A DNA stretch of 30,758 nucleotides from DASVHS01 sp038244815. GTDB lineage: Bacteria; Acidobacteriota; Thermoanaerobaculia; Gp7-AA8. Below are positions 7,963 to 16,156 of the stretch, piece after piece (position 1 is the stretch's first letter; each line of letters opens with the position of its first letter). The notes beneath the pieces are model-generated. The model was not told the origin of the DNA, made no database searches, and worked only from the letters and a program-made list of their open reading frames with translations. Made by a program: the position numbers and the translations under genes. The stretch covers positions 1 to 30,758 of the forward strand of contig JBBRTB010000038.1 of the NCBI GenBank assembly GCA_038244815.1. The letters run 5' to 3'.

Positions 7963-8622
7963 TCACTTTCCCCACACCGGTGACAGGCGTGAGCTGGGGA
8001 CGGCCGGCAGCGCTTCGTAGTGCGAGACATCGTTGAACAGCGTCAGGCGGGCGTTGCCGACATCCTTGAAGTCGAGGATGTTGAGCGCGGCGGGACTCTG
8101 GTCGAGCCGGTCCCTATAGGTCCGCGGATCGATTCCGATGAGCGACGAGAGCAGCAGCCGGATCGTGGCTTTGTGCGAAACGACGATGAACGGCAAGTCC
8201 TTGTGCCGCTCCACGAGCTGGAGGAGGGCGGGAAGGGCGCGGGCCATCACGGCCAGCCCGCTCTCACCGCCGTTGGGAGCGAACGTGAAGGGATCCTCCT
8301 CCCATCGCTCGTACTCTTCCTTGAATTCGCGCTCGACGTCGGTGCGCCGTTTCCCCTCCCATCGCCCGTGCGAGATCTCGCGCAGATCATCGACCGGAGT
8401 CACCGCCAGGCGGTGCGGAGCAGCTACGAGCTCGGCGGTAGTGATCGTCCGGGTCATCGGGCTGGCATAGACGGCGCAGATCGGATCCTTGGCCAGACGT
8501 TGTCCCAGAAGCCGGGCCTGGTTGCGTCCGATCTCGGAGAGACGGACGTCGATGGCGCCGGCGAAGCGGTCTTCGGCGGACAATTCCGTCGCGCCGTGTC
8601 GAATCAGATAAACGCGTGCCAT
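7963..8622 (-). CDS. histidine phosphatase family protein
   Basis: 219-aa enzyme of the phosphoglycerate-mutase-like (His phosphatase) superfamily. The phosphoacceptor motif LIRHG lies near the N-terminus (MARVYLIRHGATELS). The second Arg is in SPMTRTITTAEL, the acid residue in EISHGRWEG, and the second catalytic His in VVSHKATIRLLL. The start MARVYLIRHG is chosen because the reading frame upstream of it is a 24-bp inverted repeat, not protein-like sequence. The ATG directly abuts that repeat, so an upstream SD is absent. Substrate cannot be predicted; cobalamin-pathway, sugar-phosphate or broad phosphatase roles are all possible. Confidence 0.88.
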   Translation of the reverse strand: MARVYLIRHGATELSAEDRFAGAIDVRLSEIGRNQARLLGQRLAKDPICAVYASPMTRTITTAELVAAPHRLAVTPVDDLREISHGRWEGKRRTDVEREFKEEYERWEEDPFTFAPNGGESGLAVMARALPALLQLVERHKDLPFIVVSHKATIRLLLSSLIGIDPRTYRDRLDQSPAALNILDFKDVGNARLTLFNDVSHYEALPAVPSSRLSPVWGK

Positions 8623-8691
8623 GGGGTCAGAGCTTCGGTTCGTCACTGTTCTACATTCGTTAGAAAAGTGACGAACCGAAGCTCTGACCCC
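8623..8691. repeat. perfect 24-bp inverted repeat element (REP/MITE-like)
   Basis: The left arm 8623-8646 begins GGGGTCAGAGCTTCGG and is the exact reverse complement of the right arm 8668-8691, with a 21-bp AT-richer spacer (8647-8667). It sits between the divergent phosphatase and S1-protein genes, with its left end touching the phosphatase ATG. GGGTCAG-ended palindromes resemble REP elements moved by Y1 (RAYT) transposases, but no transposase is in the window. Confidence 0.75.
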
Positions 8692-8782
8692 GCGGTACCG
8701 AAGTGGCGTCAGATCGGGTAACATACGCAGCCCATCCGTCCTGAATGGACCGAGATACTCCACGAAAGGTAGTACACATCCC

Positions 8783-10198
8783 ATGACTCAATCCAGAGAA
8801 AACGCCGAGGCGAATAGTTTTGCGGAGGCGTTTGAGGCCAGCCTGAACTTCAAGACCCCTGAGCAGGGCGAGCAACTGCGCGGCCAGATCGTGTCGATCT
8901 CCGGCGACGACGCGTTCGTTTCCTACGGCGGCCCGTCCGAAGCCGTGATGGCTACCGCTGAGCTCGAGGGACTCGAAGTCGGCGACACGGTGGAAGGCAC
9001 CGTCATCAAGACCGCACCGGAGATCCGCATCTCGCGCAAGATGATGAAGGGCAAGGCCTCGCTTGATCTGTTGCGCAACATGTACGAGAACCGTCTGCCG
9101 GTGGAGGGAAAAGTCACCGGACGCAACAAGGGCGGCTTCGACATCAGCGTGAGCGGCCTGCGCGCCTTTTGTCCGCTCTCGCAGATCGCCCTCGGCAAGA
9201 TCGAGAATCCCGATGCCTTCCTCAACCAGACCTACGACTTCCGCGTCACCGAGCTCTCCGATGACGGCCGCCGCATCGTCGTCTCACGCGCCGCTCTCCT
9301 GAAGGAAGAGGCCGCCGCCCGAGCGCAGGAAACACGAGCGCGCATCGTTCCCGGCGCCGAGCTCATCGGCCGCGTCAAGACCATCACACCGTTCGGCGCG
9401 TTCGTCGACCTCGGTGGGATCGACGGGCTGCTGCACGTCTCCGAGATGAGCCGCCGCCGCGTCACCGATCCGAAGGAACTCGTCACGGTGGGACAGGAAC
9501 TCAACGTCAAGGTGATCAAGGTCGACAACGACGGCAAGCGCATCTCGCTGTCGATGAAAGACCAGGAGCCCGATCCCTGGTCCGATGTCGCCGATCGCTA
9601 TCCGGCCGGCGCACCGTTCAACGGCAAGATCGTCCGCTCGACCGACTTCGGATATTTCGTCGAGGTCGAGCCGGGTCTCGACGGTCTCGTCCATCTTTCG
9701 CAGCTTCCCCTCGGTGTCAAACCGGGCGACGAGTCGGTGGCCATCGGCTCGAGCGTGACCGGCTGGATCCGCGAGGTCGATCCGTCGAAGAAGCGTCTGT
9801 CCCTCTCCCTGCGCGAGGTTGCCGTGGCCGACCCGTGGGAGACCGCCAGCCAGAAGTACGGCGCGGGCCGCATCGTAGAAGGCACAGTCGACCACGCCGC
9901 GGCCCCGGGCGTGTTCGTGCAGCTCGAGCCCGGTCTGACCGGACTGATTCCGAACTCCGAGATCACCGTGGCGCCGGGATCGGATCCGTCGAAGGCGTTC
10001 ATGCCCGGCGAGAAGGTTCCCGTGCGCGTGATGAGCGTCGATACGAATCGCAAGCGCATCTCCCTCTCCGCCGATGCGGCGCGCGCGGCCGCCGATCGCG
10101 AGGAGTACACGAAGATCATGGACGAGCGTGGTGACGCGAGCGAGGGCGAGAGCGCGATGGCACTGGCGTTCCGCCGGGCCATGGAGAACAAGAAATAG
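8783..10198 (+). CDS. S1 RNA-binding domain protein (ribosomal protein S1-like)
   Basis: 471-aa protein with about five tandem S1/OB-fold repeats. The first (about residues 30-90) is degenerate. A second (about 105-175) follows, and the last three (from about 190, 275 and 360) are well conserved, with signatures such as GRVKTITPFGAFVDLGGIDGLLHVSE, GKIVRSTDFGYFVEVEPGLDGLVHLS and VDTNRKRISLS. The arrangement suits an S1-like protein that binds single-stranded mRNA on the ribosome. Domain count and length differ from the six-domain proteobacterial S1, so the name rpsA is not assigned. The 91-bp upstream region (8692-8782) has TAACAT (8719-8724) as a possible -10 and a weak GAAAGG 13 nt before the ATG, so unlike its neighbours it probably has a real leader. 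Confidence 0.9.
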   Translation: MTQSRENAEANSFAEAFEASLNFKTPEQGEQLRGQIVSISGDDAFVSYGGPSEAVMATAELEGLEVGDTVEGTVIKTAPEIRISRKMMKGKASLDLLRNMYENRLPVEGKVTGRNKGGFDISVSGLRAFCPLSQIALGKIENPDAFLNQTYDFRVTELSDDGRRIVVSRAALLKEEAAARAQETRARIVPGAELIGRVKTITPFGAFVDLGGIDGLLHVSEMSRRRVTDPKELVTVGQELNVKVIKVDNDGKRISLSMKDQEPDPWSDVADRYPAGAPFNGKIVRSTDFGYFVEVEPGLDGLVHLSQLPLGVKPGDESVAIGSSVTGWIREVDPSKKRLSLSLREVAVADPWETASQKYGAGRIVEGTVDHAAAPGVFVQLEPGLTGLIPNSEITVAPGSDPSKAFMPGEKVPVRVMSVDTNRKRISLSADAARAAADREEYTKIMDERGDASEGESAMALAFRRAMENKK

Positions 10199-10204
10199 CC
10201 GTTG

Positions 10205-11035
10205 TTATCCCGCGAACTCCACCAGGAGCTCGCTGACGATCGCCGGTGCATCGGTCTGCACGAAGTGACCGGCGTGCGCCACGCGCACGATGCGCAGATC
10301 GGGAACGTACTCTCCGAAGTCTTCCGTCGTCGACGCCAGGAACACGGGCTCGCGTACTCCCCAGATCAGCAGAACGGGCATGGGAATCGGCCGCATCCAT
10401 TGCCGCAGCTCGCCGCGATGCCGGCGAACGGCGCGGTAATAGTTCGCCATGGCGCGCCGCGAGGCCGGATCGCGCCATGCCTTCCGGTACTCGCGAATTT
10501 CTTCGGGCGTGAATCGTCCGCCGAAGCGCAGAAGCAGGGGAAGCAGCGGCCGCATGAGCAGTTCCGGCAGCAGCGGCGGCTGAAAGAGAAGCTGATAGGC
10601 CATCTTCAACTTCTGCCGCGTGCTGCGCCGCAACTCCCGAAGAAAGGGAACGGGATGCGGGGTGTTCAGGACGGCCAGTTTGCGGATGAGCTCAGGCCGC
10701 ATCATGGCCACGAGCCACGACACCACGCCGCCCCAGTCGTGGCCAACGAGCACGCACGGCGCGCCGAGATGCTCGATGAGCGATGCGATGTCGGTGGCCA
10801 CCGCCGTCAGCCGGTAGTCGTCGATGTGGCGCGGTTTCGACGATTGGCCATAGCCGCGAAGGTCCGGCGCCACGACACGGAACCCGGCGTCGCTCAACGA
10901 CTCAATCTGTCTCCGCCACGAGTACCAGAACTCGGGGAAGCCGTGCAGAAGCACGACGAGCGGGCCCCGGCCCGCCTGCACATAGTGAATCTCGACGCCG
11001 TTGACCGCGACGCGATGATGGGTGATTTCCGCCAT
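10205..11035 (-). CDS. alpha/beta hydrolase, epoxide-hydrolase-like
   Basis: 276-aa alpha/beta-fold hydrolase. The oxyanion-hole motif HGFPEFWYSW (from residue 31) and the nucleophile elbow VGHDWGG with Asp100 are hallmarks of the soluble epoxide hydrolase/haloalkane dehalogenase branch. The catalytic His lies in AGHFVQTDAP near the C-terminus. The usual acid in WGxxD is Glu here (WGVRE). A helical lid occupies about residues 130-210. There is no signal peptide. Epoxide hydrolysis is the best guess; dehalogenase or ester hydrolase activity cannot be excluded. It converges with the S1 gene (6 bp apart). Confidence 0.87.
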   Translation of the reverse strand: MAEITHHRVAVNGVEIHYVQAGRGPLVVLLHGFPEFWYSWRRQIESLSDAGFRVVAPDLRGYGQSSKPRHIDDYRLTAVATDIASLIEHLGAPCVLVGHDWGGVVSWLVAMMRPELIRKLAVLNTPHPVPFLRELRRSTRQKLKMAYQLLFQPPLLPELLMRPLLPLLLRFGGRFTPEEIREYRKAWRDPASRRAMANYYRAVRRHRGELRQWMRPIPMPVLLIWGVREPVFLASTTEDFGEYVPDLRIVRVAHAGHFVQTDAPAIVSELLVEFAG

Positions 11036-11040
11036 CAGGC

Positions 11041-11085
11041 GTACAGGGTACCCGGACCCGTCTCCGGGCGCCGGGCACCCTGTAC
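11041..11085. repeat. 15-bp inverted repeat, terminator or REP-like
   Basis: Arms 11041-11055 (GTACAGGGTACCCGG) and 11071-11085 (CCGGGCACCCTGTAC) pair with one mismatch around a 15-nt spacer. It lies between the leftward small-protein gene pair and the leftward hydrolase. It may terminate the former or be a REP-like element. No U-tract follows. Confidence 0.6.
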
Positions 11086-11092
11086 CGAATTC

Positions 11093-11494
11093 CTAGCGAT
11101 CTCTCAATGAGTTGAGCAGGAGCCCCGCGCCGACTGCCAGCACCGCGACGCCCGCGGCGACCTTGCCGGGATTGTCCTTCGCGAAGCGCGTGGCCTTGTC
11201 GCTGCCATCCTTCACCTTCTCGCCGGCCGTCTTGAGGTATTCGCGTGCCGTGTCGAGGTACTCCTCGACGTCCACGTTCTGAATCTGCGTCTTGAGGTTG
11301 TTGATCATCTCGTCGCTGATGCCGATCCGTCCCAGGAACTGCTCCAGTCCGGCGTTCTGGCCGATGGCCTGTCCGCAGTGTGCGCAGATCTCGGTGGCCT
11401 TGGTGGTGCCGAACCCCGTGGTGCCGCCCGTGGTAACAGGACGGTCTGTCGCGTTGGTCGTACCGAAGCCGCGTGTTTCATTGTTCTGATCCAT
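11093..11494 (-). CDS. small protein with CxxC motif and C-terminal membrane anchor (DUF883/YqjD-like tail)
   Basis: 133-aa protein of unknown function. The N-terminus is a Gly/Thr/Asn-rich disordered stretch with two GFGTT(N/K)AT repeats. A single ICAHCGQ motif follows (half of a zinc ribbon, so dimeric metal binding is possible). The second half is an amphipathic helix (about residues 70-105) and a C-terminal hydrophobic anchor (KVAAGVAVLAVGAGLLL) ending in LRDR, resembling ElaB/YqjD/DUF883 proteins that tether to the inner membrane. A strong SD AAGGAGG sits about 6 nt before the ATG. It lies 15 bp after 11510-11914 and is probably in the same transcript. A stress or stationary-phase role is only an analogy. 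Confidence 0.8.
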   Translation of the reverse strand: MDQNNETRGFGTTNATDRPVTTGGTTGFGTTKATEICAHCGQAIGQNAGLEQFLGRIGISDEMINNLKTQIQNVDVEEYLDTAREYLKTAGEKVKDGSDKATRFAKDNPGKVAAGVAVLAVGAGLLLNSLRDR

Positions 11495-11509
11495 GTTGTT
11501 CCTCCTTGT

Positions 11510-11914
11510 TTATTCGTTCTCTTCGTTACGGCCGCGCGCGGCACGTGTTTCGCCGGGCTCGCGGGTCCGGCCGTGCGTTCCGATGCGCGGGTCGCCCGAC
11601 TTGTTCGTCAACCGGTCTTCGTCGTTCCACTGGTCGGTGGAGACGCCGAGCGCGAACTCCTGATCGTTCCCGTGATCGGCGCCCGTCGAACGGAAGCCGG
11701 CCTTCTGGCTCGTCTGGGCGGGGATGTAGGCTTCCTCGAGCTCCTGCATGGGAATGTCAGACTGGAGATGAACCGGGCGCGTCTGCTGCTGAGGTGCGGG
11801 CGGGACGTGACTGGCTGCGGCTTTCCTGTCGCGCGTGAACAGCCGCGCGATCGCCGAGGTTGCGCGTTGCAGTCGTCCTTGCTTCGGAGAAGCGTTCACT
11901 TTGGTCCGTGGCAT
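11510..11914 (-). CDS. small disordered hypothetical protein
   Basis: 134-aa protein that I do not recognise. The N-terminal third is basic (KQGRLQRATSAIARLFTRDRK) and could bind nucleic acid or a membrane surface. The rest is polar, low in hydrophobics and probably disordered, ending in a charged tail. There is no signal peptide or cysteine. An AAAGGA SD lies about 10 nt before the ATG at 11914. It is first in a two-gene unit with the CxxC/membrane-anchored small protein. The 73-bp upstream gap (11915-11987) probably holds the promoter; no clear boxes were identified. Confidence 0.68.
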   Translation of the reverse strand: MPRTKVNASPKQGRLQRATSAIARLFTRDRKAAASHVPPAPQQQTRPVHLQSDIPMQELEEAYIPAQTSQKAGFRSTGADHGNDQEFALGVSTDQWNDEDRLTNKSGDPRIGTHGRTREPGETRAARGRNEENE

Positions 11915-11987
11915 TGCTGGACGTCCTTTCTTGCTGCAATGTCACAGTCCATCCAATGCAAGAACGCGTCCGTTTTGGACAAAATGA

Positions 11988-13223
11988 TCAGCGATTTTTC
12001 GTGCCGTAGGTGATACGCCAGATCACTCCCGCGCCGTCGTCGGACACGAGAAGTGAGCCGTCGTGCATCACCAGCAGACCGACGGGACGTCCCCAGACGA
12101 AGTGCGCCGAAGAGTCCGCCGAGAATCCGGCCAGGAAATCGTCGTAGCCGGACGTCGGCCGTCCCTTGCTGAACGGCACGAACGCCACTTTGTATCCGGT
12201 GCGAAGCGAGCGGTTCCATGAGCCGTGCATGGCTATGAAGAGTCCGCCGCGATATTGCGCCGGAAACATCGCGCCTTCATAGAAGGCGATGCCGAGCGCG
12301 GCGGAGTGCGCCTGGAGGAGGACAGTGGGGGCAATGGCTTTCGCCACGAGATCGGGCCGTTGACCCTGGAGCCGCGGATCGACGTTTTTGCCGATATACG
12401 AAAACGGCCAGCCGTAGAACGCGCCGGCGTGCACCTCGGTCACGAAGTCGGGAACGAGATCGTTTCCCAGCCCGTCGCGCTCGTTGACCGCCGTCCAGAG
12501 CATGCCGTCCGCCGGGTTCCAGGCCAGGCCGACGGGATTGCGGAGTCCGGAGGAGAACACATGTGCGCCGCTGCCGTCCGGATTCATCTCCGTGATGGCC
12601 GCGCGCATCGGCGTGGACGTCTCGTCGCCCGCATTGGAACGGGATCCGACGGAGACATACAGCTTGCTGCCGGAGCGATTGAAGATGATGTTCCGCGTCG
12701 AATGACCGCCGGTCGGGAGCGTGGCGATGTGTTCCGGCTTTCCGGTCGCGGCCGTCTGCCCGTCGCGGTACGGGAAACGGACGATCTCGCCGGTGTTGCC
12801 GGCGTAGAGCCACTGCCCGTGAAATGCCAGGCCGAACGGCTCGTCGAGGTGTGACGCGAACGTCGCTTTCTGATCCGCCCTGCCGCCTCGCAGAACGGTG
12901 ATCTTTCCGCCGCCCGGCTCGGCGACGAAGATGTCGCCGTTCGGCGCGTAGACCATGTTGCGCGGATCATCGAAGCCGGTCGCCCACAACGTCACGTTGA
13001 ATCCCGGCGGCACATGCAGCGCCGCGTCAGCCGGCCGCGGCCTGACCAGCGGAGGATTGCCGGCGCTCTTCGTCGCGAACGGCGGCGGCATCGAGCTGGC
13101 GCGAATCTCGTGATGCTGCAGGGCAGGGTCTTTCTGAGTGGCCACGACCGGCGGCTGATCCGCGGCGAAACAACTCCAGCCCAGAAGAGCGGTGAAGAGT
13201 GTGGTGAGGATGCGGCGGTTCAT
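11988..13223 (-). CDS. PQQ-dependent sugar (glucose/sorbosone-type) dehydrogenase, exported
   Basis: 411-aa secreted six-bladed beta-propeller oxidoreductase. The start MNRRILTTLF is chosen because it opens a signal peptide (about residues 1-21, cleavage near CFA-AD); the longer frame upstream overlaps the divergent gene. Blade motifs include DPRNMVYAPNGDIFVAEPG, GLRNPVGLAWNPADGMLW, MHGSWNRS and GRPVGLLVMHDGSLLVSDD, matching the glucose/sorbosone dehydrogenase family that uses PQQ in the periplasm. Substrate is not predictable. It is divergent from the gamma-glutamyltransferase gene across 64 bp that include a 7-bp direct repeat GAGATTC (13237-13243 and 13244-13250). Confidence 0.88.
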   Translation of the reverse strand: MNRRILTTLFTALLGWSCFAADQPPVVATQKDPALQHHEIRASSMPPPFATKSAGNPPLVRPRPADAALHVPPGFNVTLWATGFDDPRNMVYAPNGDIFVAEPGGGKITVLRGGRADQKATFASHLDEPFGLAFHGQWLYAGNTGEIVRFPYRDGQTAATGKPEHIATLPTGGHSTRNIIFNRSGSKLYVSVGSRSNAGDETSTPMRAAITEMNPDGSGAHVFSSGLRNPVGLAWNPADGMLWTAVNERDGLGNDLVPDFVTEVHAGAFYGWPFSYIGKNVDPRLQGQRPDLVAKAIAPTVLLQAHSAALGIAFYEGAMFPAQYRGGLFIAMHGSWNRSLRTGYKVAFVPFSKGRPTSGYDDFLAGFSADSSAHFVWGRPVGLLVMHDGSLLVSDDGAGVIWRITYGTKNR

Positions 13224-13287
13224 GCGCGAATGCCTGGAGATTCGAGATTCTCGTCCTTTCATGCTATGACTTTCACGGAGGATACCA

Positions 13288-15141
13288 ATGCTCCGCACGT
13301 CGCTCGTCGCCACACTCGCTCTGCTGATCGTCTCGCCGTTGTCTGCCCAGCGGCTGCCGCGAACCGAGAAGCCGCCGCTCCACGGAACGCACTGGATGGC
13401 CATCACCGGAAAGCCGCTGGCCGCGACGGCCGGCTCGATGATGTTCCAGACAGGCGGCAACGCCGTCGATGCGGCGGCGGCGATGATCGCCGCATGCTCG
13501 ACGATGTGGGACACGCTGAGCTGGGGCGGGGAGACGCAGGCGCTCATCTACAACCCTCACACCCGGAAGGTCGTCGGCCTCAATGCCCTCGGCTACGCGC
13601 CCACGGGAGCCACGGTCGAGGACTACCGGTCGAAAGGCATCACCGATCGTCCGCCGGAATACGGACCGCTGGCCGCCGTCACTCCAGGCACGCCCGGCGG
13701 AATCATGGCCATGCTGGCCGAGTACGGAACGCTGTCGCTCAAGGACGTGCTGGCGCCGGCGATCCAGATGGCCGACGGCTACGCCATCGAGGCACAACTC
13801 GCCAACACCATCGAACGGCAGAAGGGCGAGCTGAAGCAGTGGCCGTATTCGAAGGCGGACATGCTGCCCCACCTCGGCGCTTCGGGGCGTGAGGCTCCCG
13901 AGCCGGGCGAGGTGTTCCGCCAGCCCGACCTCGCCGCGACGCTGCGCAAGCTCGTCGGCGCGGAACAGCAGGCGCTGGCAGCGGGGAAGAGCCGCAAGGA
14001 AGCGATCTACGCGGCGTTCGACCGTTTCTACAAAGGAGACATCGCCCAGGAGATCGCGCGCGCCACCCAGGAGCAGGGCGGACTCATCACCGTGCAGGAC
14101 CTCGCCGAGTGGAAGCCCCGCTGGGAGGAGCCGCTCAGGACGACGTACAAGGGCATCGACGTCTACAAGCTCACGGTGTGGACGCAGGGGCCGGCCATGC
14201 TGCAGGCCCTGAACATCCTCGAGAACTTCGATCTCAAGTCGATGGGATTCAATTCGCCGCAGTACATCAACACCGTATACCAGGCCATGAGCCTGGCCTT
14301 TGCCGACCGCGACTTCTATTACGGCGATCCCACGTTCCCGCCGGCCGAGCCCGTGGCCGGACTGCTGTCGAAGGAGTACGCCCGCGAGCGCGCCAGGCTG
14401 ATCAACCCGGATCGCAACAACGCCGACATCGGCCCCGGCGATCCGTATCCGTATCAGGGAGGGAAGAATCCGTTCTCCGATCTTCTCAAGGACTGGGCGG
14501 CGACTTTGCGCACGGCCACGACCAGCGCGGAGCTCGCGCAGTTCCAGCGTGCCTTTCTGGCCGGCACGACCTCGGTCGAAGCGGCTGACGAGGAGGGTTG
14601 GGTGGTCTCGGTCACGCCGAGCGGCGGCTGGGTGCCGGCCACGATCGCCGGACACACCGGCATCGGTCTGTCGCAACGGATGCAGAGTTTCGTGTTCAAC
14701 CGCGCGGAGAATCCGTACAACGTCATGGAGCCGCACAAACAACCGCGGGTGACGCTCACGCCGACGCTGGCCTTCAAGGACGGCAAGCCGTTCCTCTGTT
14801 TCTCCGTGCAGGGCGGGGACACGCAGGACCAGAACCTGCTGCAGATGTTCCTCGACGTCGTGGAGTTCGGGATGCCCATCCAGAATGCGGCCGAGGCGCC
14901 GAATTTCAACAGCAATCAGATGCGGGCGTCGCTGGCGGGATGGAAGCCGGAGGCCGGCGCGATCCTGCTCAGCAACAGCACGCCGCCCGATGTCCGCACC
15001 GCGCTCGAGAAGATGGGCTATCACATGCGCTTCGGCGAGAGGACTTCCGGCCCGCTCAACGCCATCGAGTTCGACCAGAAACACGGCACGATGTGGGGCG
15101 GCTCATCGAACAACGGCGAGGACTACGGCATCGCCTGGTGA
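13288..15141 (+). CDS. gamma-glutamyltransferase family protein, exported
   Basis: 617-aa Ntn-hydrolase proenzyme with an N-terminal signal peptide (SLVATLALLIVSPLSAQ). The large-subunit region includes GNAVDAAAAMIAACS and TPGTPGGIMAML. The expected autocleavage and nucleophile site is the first Thr of GTTSVEAADEEG (T427), preceding the small subunit. The usual THxSV form is shortened to TTSV, and the Asn-rich substrate loop is replaced by PSGGWVPATIAG. It is therefore a divergent subfamily: either a transferase/hydrolase on gamma-glutamyl compounds in the periplasm or an acylase-like relative. Length is slightly above the usual 560-590 aa. GGAGG 7 nt before the ATG is a good SD. Confidence 0.88.
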   Translation: MLRTSLVATLALLIVSPLSAQRLPRTEKPPLHGTHWMAITGKPLAATAGSMMFQTGGNAVDAAAAMIAACSTMWDTLSWGGETQALIYNPHTRKVVGLNALGYAPTGATVEDYRSKGITDRPPEYGPLAAVTPGTPGGIMAMLAEYGTLSLKDVLAPAIQMADGYAIEAQLANTIERQKGELKQWPYSKADMLPHLGASGREAPEPGEVFRQPDLAATLRKLVGAEQQALAAGKSRKEAIYAAFDRFYKGDIAQEIARATQEQGGLITVQDLAEWKPRWEEPLRTTYKGIDVYKLTVWTQGPAMLQALNILENFDLKSMGFNSPQYINTVYQAMSLAFADRDFYYGDPTFPPAEPVAGLLSKEYARERARLINPDRNNADIGPGDPYPYQGGKNPFSDLLKDWAATLRTATTSAELAQFQRAFLAGTTSVEAADEEGWVVSVTPSGGWVPATIAGHTGIGLSQRMQSFVFNRAENPYNVMEPHKQPRVTLTPTLAFKDGKPFLCFSVQGGDTQDQNLLQMFLDVVEFGMPIQNAAEAPNFNSNQMRASLAGWKPEAGAILLSNSTPPDVRTALEKMGYHMRFGERTSGPLNAIEFDQKHGTMWGGSSNNGEDYGIAW

Positions 15142-15224
15142 CATCTGGTGTCCCGTAACAATGGATGCGGAGACGTCGCGGGCGACCAAGTCGCGCTCGA
15201 TGCCTTCCCTCGCTTTGGAGAGTC

Positions 15225-15423
15225 ATGACGAAGCTGGAAGCGATCGAGCGAGAGGTTGAGAAGTTGAGTGCAGAGGAGCTCGCCGCGTTCCGTATCTGGT
15301 TCATCGAGCACGACTGGCAGGTGTGGGATCGTGAGCTGGAACGAGACGTCGCCGCGGGTCGGCTGGATCGACTGGGCTGAGGCCTTGGCGGAACTGGAGC
15401 GAGGCGAAACGAAGGAGCTTTGA
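15225..15423 (+). pseudogene. frameshifted RelB-like antitoxin gene remnant
   Basis: The intact reading frame gives 51 aa (MTKLEAIEREVEKLSAEELAAF...RLDRLG, stop at 15378-15380). If one G is removed from the GGG at 15374-15376, the frame continues as AEALAELERGETKEL and stops at 15421-15423. This restores the normal length of about 70 aa and the usual C-terminus of this addiction-module antitoxin family. The stop TGA overlaps the TTG that begins the toxin remnant (TTGA), the normal layout for such pairs. Either a 1-bp insertion inactivated the gene or there is a sequence error; decay of the partner favours inactivation. Confidence 0.65.
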
Positions 15424-15522
15424 GTCACCGAGCCTCGAGTCGGTTCTGGCGCGCGCTGGCCGGCCTTCCTCCTGAAATCCAGAAACCTGGCGCGAGAGAA
15501 TTACGCTCTCCTGACCAAGAAC
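15420..15522 (+). pseudogene. truncated RelE/HigB-like toxin remnant
   Basis: The TTG at 15420 opens SHRASSRFWRALAGLPPEIQK, matching the N-terminus of RelE/HigB-type ribonuclease toxins. An extra C at 15486-15487 shifts the frame; correcting it gives LARENYALLTKN, the next conserved stretch. Homology stops there (about 15522). The FKKVG, YWSVR and HAEYD parts that carry the active site are absent, so the toxin cannot work. It is directly joined to the exported-protein remnant that follows. Confidence 0.6.
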
Positions 15523-16078
15523 ATCGAATTGGGCACGCTGGGGAGCATTCGGCTCGAACTGGGTCACTGAATTGTCGCTGCGGAACGACAACCCCTATGC
15601 CGTCGAGCCGTGGCGCGCAGTCGGCAATTCACTCTCCATCCCACCGTCGAAGCCGCTGCTGTTCGGCTCCGGTAATGTTCCGGCAGGCCTGTTCGTCGTT
15701 GTTCCCCGCCAGGCAGCGCCCGGCATCGGATTTCACGCAGCCGTTCGTGACACTTCACGTGCCGACAGCGAGTGGGCAACGGAAATCCCCGTCGTGCGCG
15801 AAGTGCAGTTCGCAGCTACCGGCGTCGAATTGCTCGATATCCCTGCGGACCCTCGCTATCGAACAACGCTGTGCGTCTACAGCCCAACAAATCCAGTTCC
15901 GGGATACGCCACATTCGTGCACGTCATCGTTTACTCACTCGACGATGGAGGTACTCTTTGCGAGTTCTATCCTTCATTCGGAGATCCAATCCAGGTTCAG
16001 GCGAACGTGCTGTTGTGGGCATTCGCTACCGTCACAAACAATGAAACCCAGCATGTAACCGTCGTTTCTCCTCATTAG
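15515..16078 (+). pseudogene. N-terminally truncated exported-type protein
   Basis: The frame opens after a stop at 15512-15514 and has no ATG. The first possible start is TTG at 15572, which gives 168 aa. However, the codons before it already read WGAFGSNWVTELSLRNDNPYA, a coherent beta-strand segment, so the N-terminus (and presumably a signal peptide) seems to have been lost at the junction with the toxin remnant. The remaining sequence is beta-rich and ends VTNNETQHVTVVSPH. No enzymatic motif is visible. If TTG 15572 is used it could still be translated as a short hypothetical protein, but I see no SD or -10 box for it. Confidence 0.5.
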
Positions 16079-16156
16079 GTGTTGGGCGGACGCGACCTGC
16101 TCCCCAAACTCGCGGTCAGATCTGTCCTGCTTTGCTGATCCGAGGTCAAAAACGCT

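Noticed and set aside
8020..8721. 233-aa plus-strand ORF over the phosphatase gene
   Set aside because: It is the antisense of a gene with complete His-phosphatase motifs, and its end runs through the inverted repeat.
11988..13547. 519-aa long form of the PQQ dehydrogenase
   Set aside because: The extra 108 N-terminal residues overlap the divergent gamma-glutamyltransferase gene and precede a clear signal peptide at 13223.
13273..15084. 603-aa minus-strand ORF
   Set aside because: It is the shadow of the gamma-glutamyltransferase gene, Arg/His/Leu-rich without domain features.
15378..15380. Second selenocysteine TGA, in the antitoxin remnant
   Set aside because: Reading through this TGA gives unrelated sequence, whereas a 1-bp frameshift restores the known antitoxin C-terminus.
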